A DNA stretch of 64,000 nt from PNAI01 sp035501735 (GTDB lineage Bacteria; Pseudomonadota; Alphaproteobacteria; Rhizobiales; Xanthobacteraceae): NCBI GenBank assembly GCA_035501735.1, contig DATJVR010000082.1, forward strand, positions 1 to 64,000, in the 5' to 3' direction. The position numbers were made by a program, and so were the translations under genes. Below are positions 51,444 through 61,460 of this stretch, one piece after another (positions within the stretch are counted from its first letter, which is position 1; each line of letters starts with the position of its first letter). Under the pieces are notes generated by a model. The model was not told the origin of the DNA, searched no databases, and saw only the letters and a program-made list of their open reading frames with translations.

Positions 51444-51492
51444 CGTGCGTCTCCCCTGCCCTTGCTGTGTTTACGCCGAGCGCCGCAGGCGA

Positions 51493-51879
51493 TCACTTTG
51501 GACACTGTTTCCCGAGTTCGTCGAACGGCGCGGTCAATTGCTGACCTTCCGGCGAGGAAGGATCGACCTGCTCAAGCCCGGTCATCAAGTTGATGTACTC
51601 GGGGCCGATCTTCTTCGCCATGTCCTCCGCCTTCTTATCGAGCGCTTCCATCGTCTTGGTGTCTTTCTTCTGTTCAGCCACCGCCATTTGCTCGTCGATT
51701 TTCGCCAGATCGCAAAACAGCTGGAGCTTCGTTTTGTCGGCGCGAAGCAACGCGACGACCTTTTGCACGTCGGCCAATGTCGGCTTCGGTCCGCTTGGTG
51801 GCGCGCCTTGCTGCGCCCGCGCAAGAAGCGGCAGGCCGACGACGGCGATCAGCGCAACGCAATATTTCACAAGATTCAT
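51493..51879 (-). CDS. Small exported helical protein, unknown
   Basis: 128 residues: a signal peptide (MNLVKYCVALIAVVGLPLLARAQ), then a mostly helical charged body (LADVQKVVALLRADKTKLQLFCDLAKIDEQM...) with two cysteines, one of them just before the C-terminal PK. It looks like a small periplasmic protein with a disulphide between the two Cys. No family recognised. It lies 49 bp upstream of the Tat hydrolase gene on the same strand, so the pair may be co-transcribed. Confidence 0.6.
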   Translation of the reverse strand: MNLVKYCVALIAVVGLPLLARAQQGAPPSGPKPTLADVQKVVALLRADKTKLQLFCDLAKIDEQMAVAEQKKDTKTMEALDKKAEDMAKKIGPEYINLMTGLEQVDPSSPEGQQLTAPFDELGKQCPK

Positions 51880-52014
51880 TTCCGCCTCCCTGGCGAATTC
51901 GCAGTTGTGTGAACATGCGAACAGCTATTTGTAGCGAATAAACGCGGGATACGCACCATGGTTGCTGATGCAGCTCCCACACCCGCTTACCCGGCTGACG
52001 CGTCCGCAATGTCA

Positions 52015-52503
52015 TCACCGCGTCGCGCGCATGCGCTTGGCCGCGTCAAGCGCGGCCGCCACGATGCCGTGATAGCCGGTGCAGCGGCAGAGATTGCCGG
52101 AGATGGCAATGCGCACTTCCTGCTCGGTCGGATCGGGATTATCGCGCAGGAATTCGATGAGCGTCGTCAGCATTCCCGGCGTGCAGAAGCCGCATTGCAG
52201 TCCGTGATTGTCGCGGAACGCTTCCTGCAAGGGATGCAGCTTGTCGGCGCTCGGCGCGATGCCTTCGATGGTGAGAATCTCGTGGCCGTCGGCCTGCACC
52301 GCGAGCATCAGGCACGAGCGCGCCGAACGGCCGTCGAGCAGAATGGTGCAGGCGCCGCATACGCCGTGCTCGCATCCGAGGTGCGTGCCGGTGAGCCCCA
52401 GCTCGTGACGCAGAAAATCGGCAAGCGTCAACCGTACCTCCACGTCGTTGCGCTCGTAGCGCGTGCCGTTGACGGTGACGGCGATGGTGCGCTTGCTGCT
52501 CAT
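52015..52503 (-). CDS. Molybdenum hydroxylase [2Fe-2S] small subunit (CoxS-like)
   Basis: 162 residues with both clusters: C44, C49, C52, C64 in LGCEHGVCGAC...C (plant-ferredoxin-like) and C104, C107, C139, C141 in QCGFC and LCRC. It transfers electrons from the Mo site to FAD. ATG at 52503 sits one base after the stop of the medium-subunit gene (52505). No large subunit follows in the same cluster; the nearest unaccompanied one is at 33801-36122. Confidence 0.93.
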   Translation of the reverse strand: MSSKRTIAVTVNGTRYERNDVEVRLTLADFLRHELGLTGTHLGCEHGVCGACTILLDGRSARSCLMLAVQADGHEILTIEGIAPSADKLHPLQEAFRDNHGLQCGFCTPGMLTTLIEFLRDNPDPTEQEVRIAISGNLCRCTGYHGIVAAALDAAKRMRATR

Positions 52504-52504
52504 G

Positions 52505-53389
52505 TCAGTGCATGCGATTCCACGGCGCGTCAGCCGCGAGGCCTGACGCCTTCTCCAAGGCGCGGCGTGACAGCACGGCGGCGAGGTGCTGGCGGTACGA
52601 TGCCGGCGCGTGGATATCCTCGATGGCGTCGAGCTTGCGGCAGCTTTCGCAGGCGGCGCGGAACAATTGGCCGCTGGCCGGTTTGCCGACGACGGCCTGC
52701 TCGACATCCGTAGCGCGCACCGGCGCAGGCCCTATCCCGCCAATCGTCACCGACGCACGCGTGATTTTTCCGCCGCTGTCGCGCTCGAGCAGGACCGCCG
52801 CCGAGACGATGGCAAAATCGCCGTGGCGGCGCGCAAATTCGACAAAGGCCGCGTCGTGTCCTTTGGCCCAGAGCGGCAGGCGCAGCGCAGTGACGATCTC
52901 ATTCGGTTCGATGGCAGGTGTCATATAGGCGACGGGAAAATCCGCGAATTTGATTTCGCGGCGTCCTTGAGGCCCGGTGACCACGATCGTCGCGTCGTGC
53001 GCGGCAGCGACCGAGACCAGCTCGGCAGCGGGATCGAGATGGCACAGCGAGCCGCCGATGGTGCCGCGGTTGCGCGTCTGGCGATGGCCGACCTGCAAAA
53101 TGGCCTGATGCAACAGCGGGCAACGTTCGCGTACGAGATCGGAAAATTCGACCTCATGCTGGCGGGTCATGGCGCCGATCTCGAGCGCGCCGCCAGTCTC
53201 CTTGATATAAGAGAGGCCTTCCACGCGATTGAGATCGATGACGTGATCGGGCAGCACGAATCGCATGTTGAGCATCGGCATGAGCGACTGTCCGCCGGCC
53301 AGGAGCTTGGCGTTGTCCAGGCGGCTGAGCAGCGCAATGGCCTCGGCAAGCGTTCGCGGATCGTGATATTGGAAAGGCGGCGGCTTCAT
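52505..53389 (-). CDS. Molybdenum hydroxylase FAD-binding medium subunit (CoxM-like)
   Basis: 294 residues. FAD pyrophosphate motifs LLAGGQSLMPMLNMR (near residues 29-43) and RNRGTIGGSLCHLDPAAEL (near 107-125), and the C-terminal VTIGGIGPAPVRA, place it in the CO_deh_flav family. With the small subunit just downstream it forms the electron-transfer half of a Mo hydroxylase. It is divergent from a Bug receptor gene (54 bp between starts), which may import the substrate. Confidence 0.92.
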   Translation of the reverse strand: MKPPPFQYHDPRTLAEAIALLSRLDNAKLLAGGQSLMPMLNMRFVLPDHVIDLNRVEGLSYIKETGGALEIGAMTRQHEVEFSDLVRERCPLLHQAILQVGHRQTRNRGTIGGSLCHLDPAAELVSVAAAHDATIVVTGPQGRREIKFADFPVAYMTPAIEPNEIVTALRLPLWAKGHDAAFVEFARRHGDFAIVSAAVLLERDSGGKITRASVTIGGIGPAPVRATDVEQAVVGKPASGQLFRAACESCRKLDAIEDIHAPASYRQHLAAVLSRRALEKASGLAADAPWNRMH

Positions 53390-53443
53390 TCTCGGACCTG
53401 CGGGGCCGAGTATAGGAAACCGCGGCGAAGGTGAGCAACGGCA

Positions 53444-54460
53444 ATGCGCCGCTGGACTATTTCAAGCCTGTTCGTATTGCTGACGGCGCAGCCGGCGCTG
53501 GCGCAGGGACTGGAAGATTTCTACCGCGGAATGACCATTTCGCTGACGGTCGGCTACAGCGTCGGCGGCGGCTACGACACCTACGCCCGCATCCTCGCCC
53601 GTTATATGGGCAAGCACATCCCGGGAAATCCCACGATCGTCGTGCAAAACATGCCGGGCGCGGGCTCGCTCAAAGCGGCCAATTTTCTCTATACCGTTGC
53701 GCCCAAGGATGGCACCGCCATCGGCATGTTCGGCCGCGGACTCGCGATGGAGCCGCTGATCGGCACGAGCCCGGTGCAGTTCGAAGCTGCCAAGTTCAAC
53801 TGGCTCGGCAGCGGCACCAATGAAGTGAGCGTGTTCGTCACCTGGCACGCATCGCCGATCAAGACCTGGGCCGACATGCTGAGCAAGTCGTTCACGGTCG
53901 GCGGCGAAAGGTCCGGTTCCGATCCCGACATCTACGCGCTGATGCTGAAAAATGCGTTCGGCGTGAAGCTGAAACTGATCAGCGGCTATCCCGGCACCAC
54001 TGAAGTCGCCCTCGCGCTCGAGCGCGGCGAAGTCGACGGCCGCGCGAGTTGGTCGTTGAGCAGCCTGAATGCGACCAAGCCCGACTGGATCGCGCAGAAG
54101 AAAATCAATCTCGTGGTGCAGCTCAACATGACCAAGGCACCGGAGCTGCAGAACGTGCCGCTCATCACCGAATTCGCCAAGGACGACCGGCAAAAGCAAA
54201 TCCTCAAGCTCGTGCTTAGCCGCCAAGTCATGGGGCGGCCATTCATGGCGCCGCCCGGCCTGCCGGCGGACCGCGCACAGGCCTTGCGCCAGGCTTTCGA
54301 TGCGACCATGAAGGATTCCGACTTCCTTACCGAAGCGAAGGCGCGCGGACAGGATGTCAATCCGGTGAGCGGGGCGGAACTCGACAAACTCCTGGCGGAT
54401 CTTTACGCCACGCCGAAGGACGTAGTCGAGGAAACGAAGAAAGCAATCGGAGGGCAGTGA
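53444..54460 (+). CDS. Bug/TctC-family periplasmic solute-binding protein
   Basis: 338 residues with a short signal peptide (MRRWTISSLFVLLTAQPALAQ). The mature start LEDFYRGMTISLTVGYSVGGGYD and later KHIPGNPTIVVQNMPGAGSLKAAN, AVAPKDGTAIGMFG-like and ISGYPGTTEVALALERGEVDG closely parallel the protein at 36276-37313, so the two are paralogues. The stop at 54460 overlaps a GTG that could start the ABC ATPase frame, but the likelier ATPase start is 66 bp further. Genes for the TctAB channel are absent. Confidence 0.88.
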   Translation: MRRWTISSLFVLLTAQPALAQGLEDFYRGMTISLTVGYSVGGGYDTYARILARYMGKHIPGNPTIVVQNMPGAGSLKAANFLYTVAPKDGTAIGMFGRGLAMEPLIGTSPVQFEAAKFNWLGSGTNEVSVFVTWHASPIKTWADMLSKSFTVGGERSGSDPDIYALMLKNAFGVKLKLISGYPGTTEVALALERGEVDGRASWSLSSLNATKPDWIAQKKINLVVQLNMTKAPELQNVPLITEFAKDDRQKQILKLVLSRQVMGRPFMAPPGLPADRAQALRQAFDATMKDSDFLTEAKARGQDVNPVSGAELDKLLADLYATPKDVVEETKKAIGGQ

Positions 54461-54525
54461 GCGGACTAGCGCGCATGCCGGCCGATGACTATGTGCCGTG
54501 CGCCCCATCCCAACTTTGCCAGCCC

Positions 54526-55448
<923 letters not shown>

Positions 55449-55452
<4 letters not shown>

Positions 55453-56210
55453 ATCTTCGCGCAGTCGGTGCCATCTATTCGTTCGAAATGGCGCGCACCG
55501 GGCGCACGCTGATGCAAAGCATCGTATCGCCGGTGATCTCGACCTCGCTTTATTTCGTGGTGTTCGGGGCCGCGATCGGCTCGCGCATCAGCCAAATCGA
55601 GGGCGTCGCCTATGGCGCGTTCATCGTGCCGGGCCTGATCATGCTGATGCTGTTGACGCAAAGCGTGATGAATGCCTCTTTCGGCATCTACTTTCCGCGT
55701 TTCACTGGAACGATCTTTGAAATCCTGTCGGCGCCGGTGTCGTTTTTCGAGATCGTGCTCGGTTATGTCGGCGCGGCGGCAACGAAATCGATCGTTCTCG
55801 GGCTGATCATTCTCGCAACATCATTCCTGTTCGTACCGCTCCGCGTCGAGCATCCGCTCTGGATGCTGCTGTTCCTCGTGCTGACGGCCGCGACTTTCAG
55901 CCTACTCGGCTTCATCATCGGCATCTGGGCGGATGGATTTGAGAAGCTGCAAATCATCCCGTTGCTCGTCATCACGCCGCTGACATTCCTGGGCGGGACG
56001 TTCTATTCCACGAGCGTGTTGCCACCGGTGTGGCGGACGATCACGCTGTTCAACCCTTTGGTGTACCTCATCAGCGGATTCCGCTGGAGCTTCTTCGAGA
56101 TCGCCGATGTCAACGTCGGCGTCAGCCTGGCGATGACCACGGGGTTCCTGGTCATTTGCCTGACGATCGTCTGGTGGATATTCAAAACCGGCTATCGGCT
56201 GAAAAACTAA
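55449..56210 (+). CDS. ABC-2 type permease
   Basis: 253 residues with six transmembrane helices. It carries the ABC-2 pattern YGAFIVPGLIMLMLLTQS, and PLTFLGGTFYSTSVLPPVWRTI with FNPLVYLISGFRW before the last helices. Together with the preceding ATPase it forms an exporter for an unknown substrate. ATG at 55449 overlaps the ATPase stop. Confidence 0.9.
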
Positions 56211-56333
56211 CAGGGCGACGCAGTTTTGCCCAAATCGGTCTGCTAAACAGGGTTTAGGGGGCGGCTTTCCTTACCGTCGAATTTGGGGCAAGCTTATCGC
56301 AGCCCGGAATTGACGGAGCGGGAGAGGTTTTCA

Positions 56334-59300
56334 GTGGGCGTTCGGGGTTCAAGCCTAGCGGCACTGCTCGGAATTTTCGTCACCGCCATAAGCGCTGCGG
56401 CACAAGAACCGCAGGACCTGTCGACGTTGAGCCGCGACGACGTGCTGGCGTTGCAGCGACGACTGGTCGATGCCGGCTGCTACAACGGCCCGCTCGACGG
56501 CAATACCGGTCCGGCGCTTTCACAAGCGATAAAAATCTGCCCGGTCCAGCAGCCCTTCCTGAGCATCGAGACCGGGATGCATACGGCGCCGATCGTCGGC
56601 ATTGCCACCGATGCGGCGTGCCGGCTCGCGGCCACCGCTTCTCACGACAAGACGGTGCGGATGTGGTCGTTGCCCGACGGGCGGCTGTTGCGGACACAAC
56701 GCTTGCCGATCGGCGACGGCAATCTCGGCAAGGTCTACACGGTTGCGGTCTCGTCCGACGGCAAGTGGGTCGCGGCCGGAGGCTGGGACGCGATTTATGC
56801 CATCGGCGATCCGAATAAGCGCGATGGAATCTATTTGTTCGACAGCGCGACCGGGACGCAGGTCAGGCACATCGGCAGCTTCGGGAACGTCCTCAATCAC
56901 ATCGTATTTTCGCCGGATAACAAACTGATCGCGGTGACGCTTGGCGGCAATGAAGGAGTACGTGTCGTCGATATCGCGTCGGGCCGAGAGGTCATGTCCG
57001 ATCGGCAGTACGGAGCGCAAAGCTACGGCTTTGCCTTCGCGCGCGACGGCATGATGTACACGGTCAGCTACGACGGGTTCCTGCGACAGTATGGACCGGA
57101 TTTTGTCCTCAAGAACAAGGTGACGTTGCCGGGCGGTCAACAACCGCTTTCGGTTGCCGTCGATCCGGAAGGTAAGCGGCTGGCAATCGGCTATTTCGAT
57201 ACCACGGCGGTCGACATCGTCGACGCCAAGACGCTCAAACCGATCGCGGCCGCGGATAATCGAAATACCGAATACAATCTCGGCTCACTCGCCTGGTCGC
57301 CGGACGGCCAATATCTGTACGGCGCCGGGCGGTTTCGCGCCTTTCTCAACGGGGCGTGGCGGCATCCGATCCGCAAATGGACCCGCGACGGGCAACAGGT
57401 CGGGTCCGATGTACCGGTTTCCGAGAACACCGTGACGTTGGCCAACTGCGCCGATGCCATTGCGTTCGGCGCCCAGGATCCGGCGTGGGGCATGCTGCGC
57501 ACGGACGGCACGGCGGTGACGCTCGGCCTCGCCCGCATTCCGGACATGAGGGCCAAGCGCGGGACGGCTTTCGTCGTGTCCGCGGACGGAACGCGGCTGC
57601 GTTTCGGACTCGGGATCGGCGAGGATAGGCCCGTTCTGTTCGATCTCGCGTCCGGCCTCACCGAGGCATTGGGGCCAACGCCCCCCGATCTTCACCCGCC
57701 AACGATCACGGGAATCAACATCGCCAAATGGGAAGGCGAGTTCAATCCGACGCTCGACGGCAAACCGCTCGGGATCGACCAGTACGAACTCTCGCGCAGC
57801 CTGACGATCCGCCCCGACCGCACCGGCTTCTTGCTCGGTACCGAATTCCGCCTGCGTGCCTATACGGTGGAAGGAAAACTGCGTTGGTCGCAGCAAGCGC
57901 CGAGCTTGACCTTCGGCGTGAATTTGGCGCGCGACGGCGAGATCGCGATCGCTGCCTACGGCGATGGGACGATCCGCTGGTACCGCTGGTCGGACGGCAA
58001 GCCGCTGCTCTCGCTGTTCGTGCACAAGGACGACAAGCGCTGGGTGGCATGGACGCCGACCGGCTACTACATGGCCTCGCCCGGGGCAGAGGACTTGATC
58101 GGTTGGCACGTCAATCGCGGCTGGGAGCAGCAGGCCGACTTCTTCCCGGTGGCGCGCTTCCGCAATCAGTTCAACCGTCCCGACATCGTCAGGCTGGTGC
58201 TGCAAACGCTCGACGAGAGTGCGGCGGTCCGCCAAGCTAACGCCACGTCGCGGCGGGCGGAACAGACGACGACGATTCTCGCGCAGCTGCCGCCGGTGAT
58301 CCGTCTCAAGGATTACGACAACGGCGGAACATATTCGTTCTCAAGCGAGAACCTGTCGCTCGACTACGAGCTGCGCTCGCCCTCGGGCAAGGCGGTGGAT
58401 CGGATCGACGTGATGGTCGACGGCCGGCCGCAGCAGGCGGTCGGACTCAGCATGCGATCCGCGGACAGCGCACAAGTGCGCACGGACAAGATCAACGTCA
58501 CGTTCCCCAAGCACGACGTCGATGTGGCGCTGATCGCCTGGTCGGGAGAAATTGCGAGCGAAGCGGCGCGATTTAAGCTCAAATGGACCGGGCAGCAAGA
58601 ATCCGATCTGCTCAAGCCGAAACTCTACGCCCTTGTCGTCGGCGTCAGCGATTATGTCGAACCCGATCTCAAGCTTGCCTATGCCGCCAAGGACGCGGCC
58701 GACTTCGGCAAAGTGCTGCAAGCGCAGTCGGGCGGCATGTACGGCACGGTCACGATCAAGCTGCTGACCGATACCAAGGTCACGCGCGATTCGATCGTCG
58801 AAGGATTGGCATGGCTCGAACAGCAGGTGACAAGCCGCGATATCGGAATTGTCTTCCTGGCCGGCCACGGCGTGAACGACGAAAAATTGAACTACTGGTA
58901 CCTGCCGTACGATGCAAGCTTGGCGAACCTGCGGACGCGAGGCGTGGTGCAGGACGATATCCGTCGCACGTTGCGCAATCTCGCCGGCAAGGCCATCCTG
59001 TTCCTCGATACGTGCCATGCCGGGCAAGTGATGAAGGTGGCCGCGCGCTCCGCTGATACGGATCAGACCGCGATGATCAACGACTTCATCAAGGCCGAGA
59101 ATGGCGTGATCGTATTCGCGTCCTCGCAGGGCAAGGAAGTTTCGGTTGAGCTGAAGGACGTGCAGAACGGCGCCTTCACCAAGGCGCTGATCGAGGGTAT
59201 CGGCGACGGCAAGGCGAACCTGCTCAACAAGGGCAACATCACCCCCTCGCAGCTCGATGCCTTCGTGGTGGAACGGGTCAAGGAATTGACCCACGGCACG

Positions 59301-59366
59301 CAACATCCGGTGATGTCGAAGCCGGACACGGTGCCCGATTTCCCGTTCGCCATCGTGCGGAAGTGA
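56334..59366 (+). CDS. Exported WD40-repeat protein with C-terminal caspase-like peptidase domain
   Basis: 1010 residues. GTG start with GGGAGAGG before it, then a signal peptide (MGVRGSSLAALLGIFVTAISAAA). Residues about 35-70 resemble a peptidoglycan-binding repeat (LQRRLVDAGCYNGPLDGNTG). A long beta-propeller region follows (WD40-like: ATASHDKTVRMWSLPDGRLL, FSPDNKLIAVTLGG, LAWSPDGQYLYGAGRF and others). The C-terminal caspase/metacaspase domain begins KLYALVVGVSDY, with His845 in FLAGHGVND and Cys894 in LFLDTCHAGQ, the full catalytic dyad. Such orthocaspases cleave after basic or acidic residues. The exported location and cell-wall domain are unusual for a defence caspase. Confidence 0.85.
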   Translation: MGVRGSSLAALLGIFVTAISAAAQEPQDLSTLSRDDVLALQRRLVDAGCYNGPLDGNTGPALSQAIKICPVQQPFLSIETGMHTAPIVGIATDAACRLAATASHDKTVRMWSLPDGRLLRTQRLPIGDGNLGKVYTVAVSSDGKWVAAGGWDAIYAIGDPNKRDGIYLFDSATGTQVRHIGSFGNVLNHIVFSPDNKLIAVTLGGNEGVRVVDIASGREVMSDRQYGAQSYGFAFARDGMMYTVSYDGFLRQYGPDFVLKNKVTLPGGQQPLSVAVDPEGKRLAIGYFDTTAVDIVDAKTLKPIAAADNRNTEYNLGSLAWSPDGQYLYGAGRFRAFLNGAWRHPIRKWTRDGQQVGSDVPVSENTVTLANCADAIAFGAQDPAWGMLRTDGTAVTLGLARIPDMRAKRGTAFVVSADGTRLRFGLGIGEDRPVLFDLASGLTEALGPTPPDLHPPTITGINIAKWEGEFNPTLDGKPLGIDQYELSRSLTIRPDRTGFLLGTEFRLRAYTVEGKLRWSQQAPSLTFGVNLARDGEIAIAAYGDGTIRWYRWSDGKPLLSLFVHKDDKRWVAWTPTGYYMASPGAEDLIGWHVNRGWEQQADFFPVARFRNQFNRPDIVRLVLQTLDESAAVRQANATSRRAEQTTTILAQLPPVIRLKDYDNGGTYSFSSENLSLDYELRSPSGKAVDRIDVMVDGRPQQAVGLSMRSADSAQVRTDKINVTFPKHDVDVALIAWSGEIASEAARFKLKWTGQQESDLLKPKLYALVVGVSDYVEPDLKLAYAAKDAADFGKVLQAQSGGMYGTVTIKLLTDTKVTRDSIVEGLAWLEQQVTSRDIGIVFLAGHGVNDEKLNYWYLPYDASLANLRTRGVVQDDIRRTLRNLAGKAILFLDTCHAGQVMKVAARSADTDQTAMINDFIKAENGVIVFASSQGKEVSVELKDVQNGAFTKALIEGIGDGKANLLNKGNITPSQLDAFVVERVKELTHGTQHPVMSKPDTVPDFPFAIVRK

Positions 59367-59487
59367 CCGCGCGATAATCGAAATTCTCCGGCGCCATCGG
59401 CAGCAGGCAGCGAAGCGGCCATTACCGGGGGCTTCAATCAGGGCTGGAACGACAGCCTCGACAGGCTGGCGGTGTTTCTGGCCCGCG

Positions 59488-59970
59488 TTACTTGGCTCCC
59501 CGCATCTCCGCCCGCGCGGCCTTCACCGCCTTCACGATGTTCTGATAGCCGGTGCAGCGGCAGAGATTGGAAGCGAGCACGTCAAGCAATTCCTCGTCAC
59601 CGATGTCGGGCAGCTGCTCCAACGTGTTGACCGCAAGCATCAAAAATCCCGGCGTGCAGAAGCCGCATTGCAGCCCGTGATGCTTAATGAACGCGCGTTG
59701 CAGCGGATGCAGCGCATCACCCTTCGCCAATCCCTCGACCGTGCGGATCTTCTTGCCCTGCGCCTGCACCGCGAACATCAGGCACGCGCGCACCGCCTCG
59801 CTCTCCACGATTACCGTGCACGCCCCGCAGACGCCGTGCTCACAGCCGAGATGCGTACCGGTCAACCCGCATTCGTCGCGGATCGTGTCGGCGAGCGTGC
59901 GGCGCGGCTCGACCGTCACCGCATAGTCGCGCCCATTCACGTTCAACGTGAATTCGATCTTGTCCGTCAT
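59488..59970 (-). CDS. Molybdenum hydroxylase [2Fe-2S] small subunit (CoxS-like)
   Basis: 160 residues. Cluster ligands C43, C48, C51, C63 and C102, C105, C137, C139, as in its paralogue at 52015. ATG at 59970 overlaps the stop of the UbiD gene (ATGA); a longer frame to 60585 is the UbiD gene in another phase. It completes a coxM-coxL-ubiD-coxS operon. The 121-bp gap to the caspase gene on the other strand holds nothing recognised. Confidence 0.94.
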   Translation of the reverse strand: MTDKIEFTLNVNGRDYAVTVEPRRTLADTIRDECGLTGTHLGCEHGVCGACTVIVESEAVRACLMFAVQAQGKKIRTVEGLAKGDALHPLQRAFIKHHGLQCGFCTPGFLMLAVNTLEQLPDIGDEELLDVLASNLCRCTGYQNIVKAVKAARAEMRGAK

Positions 59971-61436
59971 GCTTTCGGCAGATCCTTGCCGAACTTCGCG
60001 CGGATGCGCGCATCGAGCGCCTTGCTCGGGCGCGCCTCGATCGGGAACGTGTCGCGCCGCGCCCACGGCCGACAGGCGTCGATCACCACGCGCGCGTTGC
60101 GCGGATCGTCCGGCGCATAGGCCATGGGATCGAGCGCCGAAGACCAGCAGCCGCGCAGCGTCTCCAGTCCCTCGCGCGGATCGAAGCGCGTGCACATGGC
60201 CCAGATCACTTTGTCCATGTCGGCGGGATCGATGTCGTCGTCCACCACCACGACGAAGCGATTGACATAGGCGCCGGCGTGGCATTGCGAGGCGATCAGT
60301 CCCGCCTGCTTGGAATGCCCGGCATACATCTGCTTGATCGCGACGGTGAGCCAGAGCCGGCTGCCGCCGGCGGCGTGCGACCACACACCTTTGACCTCGG
60401 GCACGCCTGCGGCTTCGAGCTGATTCCACACCGCGCCCGAACGATAGGTGCCGCGGTAGAACGAGTCGTCGTCGGGCGGAATGCCGGGGATGGCGCCGAG
60501 CAGGATCGGATTGTCGCGATACATCATCGTTTCGATGCGGATCGCCGGCTCCTGCTTGACGCCGCCGGCGTAATAACCGGTCCACTCACCGAGCGGACCT
60601 TCCTTGATGCGATCGTTGGGATGGATGAAACCTTCGAACGCGATCTCGGCATGCGCGGGGATCGGCAGGCCGGTCTTCGGCCCCAAGATCACTTCCACCG
60701 GTTCGCCGAGCAGCCCGCCGGCCGCGTCGTATTCATTCTTGCCGTGCGGGATTTCGAGGCCGGCGATCATGAACAGCGCCGGATGCATGCCGCACACCAC
60801 GGCGACCGGGCATGGCTTGCCGCGTTCGTGATATTTGCGCTGGATCATGTCGCCGTGCTTGCCCTTCGAGCACATCACGGTGGCGAGTTTCTTGTCGTGC
60901 GCCTGCACGCGATAGGCGCCGTAGTTGATCCAGCCGGTGTCGGGATCGCGCATCACCACCATGTCGCCGGTGCCGATGTAGTAACCGCCGTCGTGCTCGT
61001 GCCACTTCGGCACCGGAATCTTGAACAGGTCGATGTCGTCGCCTTCCTTGACGTTCTCCAGCAGCGCGCCGGTCGGCAGCGTGACCGGCGGAATCGATTT
61101 TGCCTCTTTCATGTAGCGCCGCCACCAGCGCACGAGGTCCATCTCACTTGCATCGACTGGGTTGCCGAGGGTGAGATTGATGCGGCGCACGGACGTGAGG
61201 ATGTTGGCGAGGATGCGATGCCCGCGCGGATACCCCGGGATGTCGTCGAAGAGCACCGTCTGATTGCCGGTGCGGCGCTGATAAAAATCGACAATCCCGC
61301 CGATTTCCTCCTCGCGGTTGGCGCCGCTGATGGGCTTGACCTCGCCCGCCGCCTCCATCTCGGCGAGCCAGACGCGCAGGTCCTGCTTCGGCGCGTTGGA
61401 GGCACGGTTCGCGACACGCGGGCCGATCTTGTTCAT
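59967..61436 (-). CDS. UbiD-family decarboxylase embedded in a molybdenum-hydroxylase operon
   Basis: 489 residues with R176 in INYGAYRVQA and E279/E284 in KEGPLGEWTGYY: identical spacing to the UbiD protein at 37339-38808, so the two are close paralogues. FKIPVPKWHEHDGGYYIGTGDM corresponds to the active-site strand. It lies 24 bp after coxL and overlaps coxS by 4 bases, so a decarboxylase is translated between the large and small subunits of a hydroxylase. A joint pathway of decarboxylation and hydroxylation of an aromatic or heteroaromatic acid is inferred. Confidence 0.92.
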   Translation of the reverse strand: MNKIGPRVANRASNAPKQDLRVWLAEMEAAGEVKPISGANREEEIGGIVDFYQRRTGNQTVLFDDIPGYPRGHRILANILTSVRRINLTLGNPVDASEMDLVRWWRRYMKEAKSIPPVTLPTGALLENVKEGDDIDLFKIPVPKWHEHDGGYYIGTGDMVVMRDPDTGWINYGAYRVQAHDKKLATVMCSKGKHGDMIQRKYHERGKPCPVAVVCGMHPALFMIAGLEIPHGKNEYDAAGGLLGEPVEVILGPKTGLPIPAHAEIAFEGFIHPNDRIKEGPLGEWTGYYAGGVKQEPAIRIETMMYRDNPILLGAIPGIPPDDDSFYRGTYRSGAVWNQLEAAGVPEVKGVWSHAAGGSRLWLTVAIKQMYAGHSKQAGLIASQCHAGAYVNRFVVVVDDDIDPADMDKVIWAMCTRFDPREGLETLRGCWSSALDPMAYAPDDPRNARVVIDACRPWARRDTFPIEARPSKALDARIRAKFGKDLPKA

Positions 61437-61460
61437 GACGCAGCTCCGAATTTTCTTCCT

